Positions 58,881-64,000 of a stretch of DNA of 64,000 bases are shown piece after piece. Position 1 is the first letter of the stretch; each line of letters begins with the position of its first letter. The stretch is taken from NCBI GenBank assembly GCA_044229235.1, contig JBGATH010000003.1, positions 114,439 to 178,438 of the forward strand. Direction: 5' to 3'. The notes beneath the pieces were generated by a model, which was given only the letters and a program-made list of their open reading frames with translations, had not been told where the DNA came from and did not search any database. Origin of the DNA: UKL13-2 sp044229235. GTDB taxonomy: Bacteria > Pseudomonadota > Gammaproteobacteria > Burkholderiales > Usitatibacteraceae. The position numbers and the translations under genes were made by a program.

Positions 58881-59158
58881 GCAGCGTCACCGCCATGATC
58901 CGCGAGCGGCTCGCGCCGTTGAACCCGGTGTCGATGGAAATCGTCGACGACTCCGCCTCGCACCGCGGGCATGCGGGCGCAAACGAACACGCGCTGCGCA
59001 CCGGTGTGACCGAAGGCACCCATTTTGAACTGGTAATCGTTTCACCAATCTTTGCGGGCCACAATCTGGTCGCCCGGCACCGCATGATTTACGACTTGTT
59101 GGGCGACTTGATGCAAAACCGGATACATGCGTTGAAGATTGACGCCCGTCCGCAATAG
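58877..59158 (+). CDS. BolA family protein
   Basis: BolA-type regulator or iron-sulfur trafficking partner, 93 residues. I use TTG at 58877, overlapping the YciI stop, because (M)SSVTAMIRERLAPLNPVS fits the family N-terminus; ATG at 58895 would remove six residues. The core HRGHAGANEH and THFELVIVSPIFAGHNLVARH carry the conserved histidines. It lies just before ppiC. Confidence 0.9.
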   Translation: MSSVTAMIRERLAPLNPVSMEIVDDSASHRGHAGANEHALRTGVTEGTHFELVIVSPIFAGHNLVARHRMIYDLLGDLMQNRIHALKIDARPQ

Positions 59159-59186
59159 TTTTAGTTCACTAACCGAAGGAAGACTC

Positions 59187-60023
59187 ATGCAATCGAAACT
59201 CAAAACCCTGGTTGTCGCGCTGGCTGTTGCCGCAGCGCCCGTCGCAATGGCTCAAACCGAGAAGGCCGAAAAGCCCGCCAAGGCGGCCAAAGCGGCCAAG
59301 GTTGACGGCAAGCTCAGCGTTAATGGCGTCATGATTCCCCAATCGCACTTCGACGCGATGAATCGCGAGCGCGAACAGGCGGGCCAACCTGCCTCCCCGG
59401 AAATCAGCAAGGCGATCCGCGACGAGTTGATCAGCCGCGAAGTGCTGTCGCAGGCAGCGAAGAAAAAGGGCCTCGACAAGGACAGCACCGTGGCTGCGCA
59501 AATGGAAATGGCGCGCCAGGCTGTGCTGATCCGCGCTTATTTCGACGACTACGTCAAAGCCAACCCGATCTCGGATGACTTCCTCAAATCCAGCTACGCG
59601 CAGTTCGTCGCGCAAATGGGCGACAAGGAATACAAGGCGCGCCACATCCTGGTCGAAACCGAAGACGAAGCCAAGTCCATCATCGCCGCGCTCAAGCGTG
59701 GTGAAGCCTTCGAAAAACTGGCCAAGGAAAAATCCAAGGACACCGGCTCCAAGGAACAGGGCGGCGATCTGGACTGGGGTCCGGCGGGCCGCTATGTCCC
59801 GGAGTTCGGCAACGCCATGAAGGCGCTGCAAAAAGGCGCAACCACGGAAACCCCGGTCAAGTCACCCTTCGGCTTCCACGTCATTCGCCTCGATGATTCG
59901 CGCGCCATGAAAGTGCCTACCTTTGAAGAGGTCAAGGATAATTTCCGCCAGCGCGCGCAACAGGAACAGGTTGCCAAGCTTGTGCAGGAACTCAAGTCCA
60001 AGGCCAAGATCGACGACAAATAG
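59187..60023 (+). CDS. Periplasmic peptidyl-prolyl isomerase (parvulin/PpiC type)
   Basis: Periplasmic chaperone of 278 residues. A signal peptide ends at AVAAAPVAMA-Q, followed by a Lys/Ala-rich stretch, SurA-like helices, and a parvulin domain: EYKARHILVETEDEAKSII, KLAKEKSKDTGSKEQGGDLDWG, then VKSPFGFHVIRLDD. The start MQSKLKTLV is preceded by GAAGGAAG. A strong terminator follows 37 bases after the stop, so the transcript from yciB probably ends here. Confidence 0.94.
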   Translation: MQSKLKTLVVALAVAAAPVAMAQTEKAEKPAKAAKAAKVDGKLSVNGVMIPQSHFDAMNREREQAGQPASPEISKAIRDELISREVLSQAAKKKGLDKDSTVAAQMEMARQAVLIRAYFDDYVKANPISDDFLKSSYAQFVAQMGDKEYKARHILVETEDEAKSIIAALKRGEAFEKLAKEKSKDTGSKEQGGDLDWGPAGRYVPEFGNAMKALQKGATTETPVKSPFGFHVIRLDDSRAMKVPTFEEVKDNFRQRAQQEQVAKLVQELKSKAKIDDK

Positions 60024-60059
60024 CCACATCCGGTAACGATGTGCTGGAACACGAAAACA

Positions 60060-60081
60060 GGGCAGCGTCGCTGCCCTTTTT
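60060..60081 (+). terminator. Rho-independent terminator after the PpiC-type gene
   Basis: GGGCAGCG-T-CGCTGCCC (60060-60076) is a perfect stem with an extremely short loop if fully paired, followed by five T (60077-60081). Confidence 0.88.
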
Positions 60082-60103
60082 CATTGTCAAACGCTGAGCG
60101 CGC

Positions 60104-61921
60104 ATGATCGACACGCCACCTTTGGCCCCAGCCAGGAAGATTGATGCCTGGCGCCCGTGGACAGTTGCGGGCACCGTATTGCTGCTGGCCTTGGGGCTGG
60201 TCTGGCACGTGCGCGCGTTGCTCGACTGGTCGACGCGATCGCCATTCGATTTTGATGCGAAGCGCTACTACATCCCGTACGCCAAGCGCCTGTTGGATGG
60301 AGACTGGTCATTCCTTGTCAGCGTGGAGGGTCTGCACGTCCCGCCATTCTCATTTGTCTTTCCGGCGTTGTTCGGCGCCGACTTGGCGATACAAAAACAA
60401 GTCGGCATCGTGCTGTCGTCGCTGGTTGTGCTGATGCTGTTCCGCATCGGCCTGGTCGTGCACTCGCGCTATGCCGGCCTGGCTGCGGCATTGCTGTACG
60501 CGCTTTCACCCGTGCCGTTGCCATTCATGTCGACCGGCAGCGTTGAGCCGCTGTTCGTTTTCCTGCTGATGGCCTGGGCGTGGGGAATGGCCGAGGGCGT
60601 TGCCGGCCAACGCCGCTGGGGATTTGTCCTGGCTGGGGTCGCCGTTGGCCTGGCCTCGCTGACGCGCGCCACGCTGCTTTATTACCTGCCGCTGGTGATG
60701 CTCATGGCGCTGGTGATGCGCCGGCAGCAACCCGCTGCGCGCAGCGCGTGGAATGGCCTGCTTTTGACGCATGCCATCGGCATCGGCATGATCGCGCCTT
60801 TCCTGTTGCGCAACCTGCTCAGCTTCGGGCTGCCCGCGATCTCCACCGGGGCCGGGGTCGCCTTTTATAACGGACACCACGCGCTGACGTGGGGATTCGA
60901 TCCCGGCTACTTCGGTGTTGCCTTTGACTTCGGCATTCTCGGTCGCGAGGGCGCATCCCACCTCGACCTGGATACCGACCGCACACTTCTCGGTGCCGGC
61001 CAGCGGGTGCTCGCGTCATATGACTTTGTGTTTGTGGCCAAGCTCTATGCGATCAAGCTGCTGTCATTCCTGTTTGTGGGCAACCTCGAATGGGTGGCGC
61101 CGGTCGCTGAATTGCGCAGTTGGCGGGTAGTACTGATCTGCCTGTCGGCCATCACGCTTTCAAGACTGCGCAGGGAACCCGCCCTGCTGGTGATTGCCGG
61201 CTCCGTGCTGTTTCAGGTGGCTGCGCATATCCCGGTGTTGTACTCGCACCGCTATTCGGTGGTGGCGCTGGATGCGCCGCTGGCTTTGCTGGCCGGGATC
61301 GGTGCCGTTACGGTTCTGCAACACTGGTCGTCGCGCGCGCAGGTTTTCGCCGCCGCCATCATTCTGGTTGCCGTCGCCCTCGGCGTGGTGGTCGCCAACA
61401 CAGCCCAGGTGCTGCAGGTCAATATTGACGGTACCGCGCATGTCACGGTCATGGACCGTGATCGCGCGAATCTTCGTCTGTCGGCAGGCCCGGGCGCAAT
61501 GGTCATTGGCCCCGGTCGCGTGCGTTCCACGTCGGGTATTGCCGAAATCGACTTTGACCTCACCAACGAGCCGATCGAGGCGAACCGCACATACGTGCTG
61601 GCGCTGGACGGGTCGCTGGACGTGCCGATGAACCGGCCAGGCTCCTGCGCGGTCGTGTACCTGTACCGAACCGGGGACGATGCATTCACCCGCGATCGGG
61701 GCATCCTGACGCGCTGGAACACGGACGGCCGGAGCCGGCGAATCTACAACGGCGTATCGGAACACATTCACATTCGCGAGCCTGGCTGGTTGCGCCTGCA
61801 GTTCCATTGCGGCGCGGGAGCCACTATCGACATCGGCCGCATGTCACTAAAACAGCCGTTCTTCAGTTTCGACGTTTTCCGCCGGTACTTCATCGAGCGC
61901 GGCGTGCTCAAGCCGGGCTGA
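60104..61921 (+). CDS. GT-C type membrane glycosyltransferase (GT39/ArnT-like)
   Basis: The 605-residue protein has about eleven hydrophobic helices in the first 440 residues. The first periplasmic loop carries an acidic motif, SPFDFDAKRYYIPYAKRLL, as in GT-C enzymes that use polyprenyl-phosphate sugars. The last 160 residues are a soluble beta-rich domain (SGIAEIDFDLTN, VLALDGSLDVPMN), probably periplasmic. Acceptor and sugar are unknown. A small EamA protein and a GT2 follow downstream and could supply the lipid-linked donor. Confidence 0.8.
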   Translation: MIDTPPLAPARKIDAWRPWTVAGTVLLLALGLVWHVRALLDWSTRSPFDFDAKRYYIPYAKRLLDGDWSFLVSVEGLHVPPFSFVFPALFGADLAIQKQVGIVLSSLVVLMLFRIGLVVHSRYAGLAAALLYALSPVPLPFMSTGSVEPLFVFLLMAWAWGMAEGVAGQRRWGFVLAGVAVGLASLTRATLLYYLPLVMLMALVMRRQQPAARSAWNGLLLTHAIGIGMIAPFLLRNLLSFGLPAISTGAGVAFYNGHHALTWGFDPGYFGVAFDFGILGREGASHLDLDTDRTLLGAGQRVLASYDFVFVAKLYAIKLLSFLFVGNLEWVAPVAELRSWRVVLICLSAITLSRLRREPALLVIAGSVLFQVAAHIPVLYSHRYSVVALDAPLALLAGIGAVTVLQHWSSRAQVFAAAIILVAVALGVVVANTAQVLQVNIDGTAHVTVMDRDRANLRLSAGPGAMVIGPGRVRSTSGIAEIDFDLTNEPIEANRTYVLALDGSLDVPMNRPGSCAVVYLYRTGDDAFTRDRGILTRWNTDGRSRRIYNGVSEHIHIREPGWLRLQFHCGAGATIDIGRMSLKQPFFSFDVFRRYFIERGVLKPG

Positions 61922-62001
61922 GTGCCTGACGCCACGCCGAGTTCTGCTAGCATGATGCGTCGGCATTTGTCGGCCACCCCGCATCGAGGAAAACCCCGCC
62001 C

Positions 62002-62355
62002 ATGAACCGCATCGCCTATCTCGGCCTGACTCTGGTTTGCGTGGCCATGATTGCCTCCGGACAGGTGCTTTTCAAGCTGGCCGCCGACGAAAGCAAGCGC
62101 GCCGGCGACAACTGGCTGGCAGGCTGGTTTACCTGGTCATTTGTTGGCGCCCTGGTGATTTACGGCGTCGCGACGCTACTGTGGGTATGGGTGCTGCGCC
62201 ATGTTCCGCTCAACATTGCCTATCCCTTGTTTGCGCTGGCTTTCCTGATCGTACCGGTGCTTGCGCACTTCTTCCTCAATGAACCTTTCTCGATCCGGCA
62301 CCTGATCGGCGGCGGCCTGATCCTGGCCGGCGTCGCAATCGCCTCGCAGGCGTGA
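62002..62355 (+). CDS. Four-helix EamA/SMR-like membrane protein (ArnE/F-like)
   Basis: A half-size transporter of 117 residues with four helices: GLTLVCVAMIASGQVLFKLA, then WVWVLRHVPLNIAYPLFAL and HLIGGGLILAGVAIASQ. Family relatives such as ArnE/ArnF are proposed to flip undecaprenyl-phosphate sugars. Its stop overlaps the GTG start of the GT2 gene by 4 bases, which supports a shared role. Confidence 0.85.
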   Translation: MNRIAYLGLTLVCVAMIASGQVLFKLAADESKRAGDNWLAGWFTWSFVGALVIYGVATLLWVWVLRHVPLNIAYPLFALAFLIVPVLAHFFLNEPFSIRHLIGGGLILAGVAIASQA

Positions 62356-63326
62356 ACAGCGTCATGCCGGCCAGCGCACGCATCGGAGTTGTGCTTCCGT
62401 GCTTCAACACGCGGGACAAGGTAATGGGCGTTCTCGCGCGCATTCCGGCCGAGGTCGAACGCATCTATGTGATCGACGATTGCTGTCCGCAACAATCTGG
62501 CGATCACGTCAGCGCCTCGTCCCGCGACCCGCGCATCACCGTCATCACCCATGCACAGAATCGTGGCGTGGGCGGCGCCACCGTATCGGGTTTCCAGGCG
62601 GCACTGGCCGACGGCATGGAGATCGTTGTGAAGCTGGATAGCGACGGACAGATGAACCCTGAACAGTTGCGGCATCTGGTGCGGCCGATCATCGAGGGCC
62701 GCGCCGATTACACCAAGGGAAATCGCTTCTTCCGGCTGGATTCACTGCGCGGCATGCCGCCCATGCGCCTGCTGGGCAATGCCGTGCTGTCGTTCGTCAA
62801 CAAACTTTCCAGCGGCTACTGGGACGTGATGGACCCGACCAACGGCTACGTGGCAATTCATGCCAAAGTACTGAGGCTGGTGCCACTCGACAAGCTGGCG
62901 CCGCGTTATTTCTTCGAGAGCGACATGCTGTTCCGGCTGGGCACCTTGCGCGCGGCGGTGGTGGACGTACCGATGGATGCCATTTACGGCGATGAAGTAT
63001 CCAGCCTGCGCGTCAGCCGCGTGCTGGTGGATTTTCCGCTGCGCTACCTGAGTCGCATCGCCAAACGCATTTTCTATACTTACTTCCTGCGCGACTTCAA
63101 CGCTGGCACGGTGCAGCTTTGCGCGGGCATGATGCTGACGCTGTTCGGCGCAGCGTGGGGTTTGCAACACTGGCTGATCAGCATCAACACCGGGTTGGTG
63201 GCCAGCACGGGAACCGTGATGATCGCCGCATTGCCGATCCTGCTGGGCGGCCACCTGCTGATCAGCGCCCTGAACTTTGATATCGCCAACATCCCGCGGC
63301 GCGCCCTGCATCCGATGCTCGATTGA
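62352..63326 (+). CDS. Family 2 glycosyltransferase with C-terminal membrane helices (GtrB/ArnC/DPM-like)
   Basis: The 324-residue enzyme has the GT-A nucleotide-sugar site: IGVVLPCFNTRDKVMGVL, VIDDCCP, RGVGGATVSGFQAAL and the DxD region VKLDSDGQMNPEQL. Two C-terminal membrane helices (AGMMLTLFGAAWGL and MIAALPILLGGHLLI) match polyprenyl-phosphate sugar synthases. The start is GTG at 62352; ATG at 62364 is possible. Together with the EamA and GT-C proteins it forms a plausible envelope-glycosylation set. Confidence 0.9.
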   Translation: MNSVMPASARIGVVLPCFNTRDKVMGVLARIPAEVERIYVIDDCCPQQSGDHVSASSRDPRITVITHAQNRGVGGATVSGFQAALADGMEIVVKLDSDGQMNPEQLRHLVRPIIEGRADYTKGNRFFRLDSLRGMPPMRLLGNAVLSFVNKLSSGYWDVMDPTNGYVAIHAKVLRLVPLDKLAPRYFFESDMLFRLGTLRAAVVDVPMDAIYGDEVSSLRVSRVLVDFPLRYLSRIAKRIFYTYFLRDFNAGTVQLCAGMMLTLFGAAWGLQHWLISINTGLVASTGTVMIAALPILLGGHLLISALNFDIANIPRRALHPMLD

Positions 63327-63429
63327 GCCGTGCGGCTTCGCGGAATTGCTCGCGAACTGCCGATGGTAAGTCAAAGCCTGCGGCTTGCATAGGATTGCGG
63401 GCGCGCAGCCTTTCGATTAACGTGGGCAC

Positions 63430-63807
63430 ATGAACACGCCCGTTCGCATCCAGTTCGCCCGAGCCGGCAACCTTTACCGGTTGAACGTGAGCATTTCGCC
63501 GCTGCTGCCGCGCGAGATTCCCATGGTAGTGGAAGCGTTCACGGCCAATTGGACCAAGCCCGAGGAGGTCGAGCGCGCCAAGGTCAACGAAGCCCTCGCC
63601 ATCATCCTCAGCGCCGACCATGAAATCCGCGCGGGCGAGAAACCGGCCGATATTGCCCGCACCCTCAGCTACGCCATCTGGCAAAAACTCGATCGCTACG
63701 TAAAGATCACCATCGAGGCGACCTATCTGGGCGAGTCACCCGACACCCATTTCGAGTTCGGCGAAACGGCCTACTCGCAGGCATTCGGCGCGCGCTTCGA
63801 AAGCTGA
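63430..63807 (+). CDS. Small protein of unknown function
   Basis: I do not recognise this 125-residue protein. It is soluble, with a helix pair (EVERAKVNEALAIILSADHE, PADIARTLSYAIWQKLDRY) between beta-type ends (VRIQFARAGNLYRLNVSIS and VKITIEATYLGES). It starts 103 bases after the GT2 gene and is followed by a half copy of the palindromic repeat. Confidence 0.65.
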   Translation: MNTPVRIQFARAGNLYRLNVSISPLLPREIPMVVEAFTANWTKPEEVERAKVNEALAIILSADHEIRAGEKPADIARTLSYAIWQKLDRYVKITIEATYLGESPDTHFEFGETAYSQAFGARFES

Positions 63808-63830
63808 TCCGCCAGCAGGCGGACATCAAG

Positions 63831-63866
63831 ATCCAGCATTGGCGCGCCTTCCAGCGCGAAAACCTG
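63831..63866 (+). repeat. Dispersed palindromic repeat, copy 6 (left half only)
   Basis: The left arm CCAGCATTGGCGCGCCTTCCAG (63833 onward) and the loop motif GCGAAAA are present, but the right arm is missing. In its place begins a sequence resembling an insertion-sequence end (TTGCACTTCG at 63869). Confidence 0.75.
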
Positions 63867-64000
63867 AATTGCACTTCGACAGCGGACATTGGCAGGCGAA
63901 CGGGGGGAGGCGAGACTCGGCGTTCCGGTACCCTTTTGTTTCTCACAACGAAAGGAATACCACTATGGGAGCCCCGAGCCTCACCTTGGACGAACGTTAT
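63867..64000 (+). mobile_element. Probable left end of an IS30-type insertion sequence (cut by window edge)
   Basis: Starts near AATTGCACTTCGACAG, similar to IS30-family terminal repeats as I remember them, exactly where the palindromic repeat breaks off. A transposase-like start codon follows about 97 bases in. The other end lies outside the window, so the identification rests on the end motif, the interrupted repeat and 12 codons. Confidence 0.5.
63965..64000 (+). CDS. N-terminus of a probable IS30 family transposase (12 codons)
   Basis: ATG at 63965, with AAAGGA 8 bases upstream, gives MGAPSLTLDERY before the window ends. LTLDERYxI is a common opening of IS30-type transposases, preceding their helix-turn-helix. 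Twelve residues cannot prove the family. Confidence 0.5.
   Translation, partial: MGAPSLTLDERY

Overview
The window is a piece of a high-GC Betaproteobacterial chromosome. I cannot name the genus from the sequence alone. The evidence is the gene order ftsH-rlmE-yhbY / greA-carB-carA / dapB-bamE-fur, the block PHP phosphatase-YciO-M50 protease-trpS-scpA-scpB-rluB, and the tripartite tricarboxylate transporter (TctA, TctB and a Bug-type binding protein), all common arrangements in that class. Coding density is high: no gene-free stretch exceeds about 235 bases. I see no tRNA, rRNA or CRISPR array.

Layout. 1-11.2 kb is housekeeping on the minus strand: folP (cut by the edge), ftsH, rlmE, an SDR, greA, carAB and dapB-bamE, with yhbY on the plus strand. 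11.3-13.0 kb on plus is fur, a thioesterase resembling FlK, a secreted RNase Sa-like ribonuclease and its barstar-like inhibitor. 13.1-17.6 kb on minus holds a lipoprotein, putA and trxA. 17.8-21.5 kb is a redox module (FMN reductase, two pirins, DoxX) divergent from a LysR regulator. 21.4-27.6 kb holds a DUF952 gene, gluQ and an RND efflux pair. 27.7-34.6 kb on minus is signalling: a diguanylate cyclase and then a tightly coupled five-gene operon (binding protein, histidine kinase, response regulator, response regulator-cyclase fusion, LuxR regulator). 34.6-38.2 kb holds a small unknown gene with a 2OG-Fe(II) oxygenase, a gamma-glutamyltransferase, a haloacid dehalogenase and a small Cys-rich protein. 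38.3-45.9 kb on minus is a catabolic island: TctA, TctB, CaiB-type CoA transferase, HMG-CoA-lyase-like enzyme, Bug protein, tartrate/malate dehydrogenase-like enzyme and a haloacetate-dehalogenase-like hydrolase. 46-49.8 kb on plus is a DMT exporter, DUF962, dapE and prmB. 49.8-57.1 kb on minus is rluB-scpB-scpA-trpS-M50-YciO-PHP. 57.1-63.8 kb on plus is an unknown protein, yciB, YciI, BolA, PpiC, a three-gene polyprenyl-glycosylation set and a small unknown gene. The last 36 bases look like the start of an IS30-type transposase.

The most notable structure outside genes is a dispersed palindromic repeat of about 55-65 bp, with six copies at roughly 4.6, 13.0, 27.6, 44.9, 47.0 and 63.8 kb, all intergenic. 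The best copy has 23-bp perfect arms. The last copy is cut in half by what looks like an insertion sequence end. Other points of interest are a promoter-attenuator arrangement before carAB, the RNase/barstar pair behind fur, the signalling operon, a 5' remnant of a second dehydrogenase gene translationally coupled to the intact one, and a roughly 58-residue insertion in the RND pump.

All functional names rest on motifs and remembered family sequences; no database search was run.
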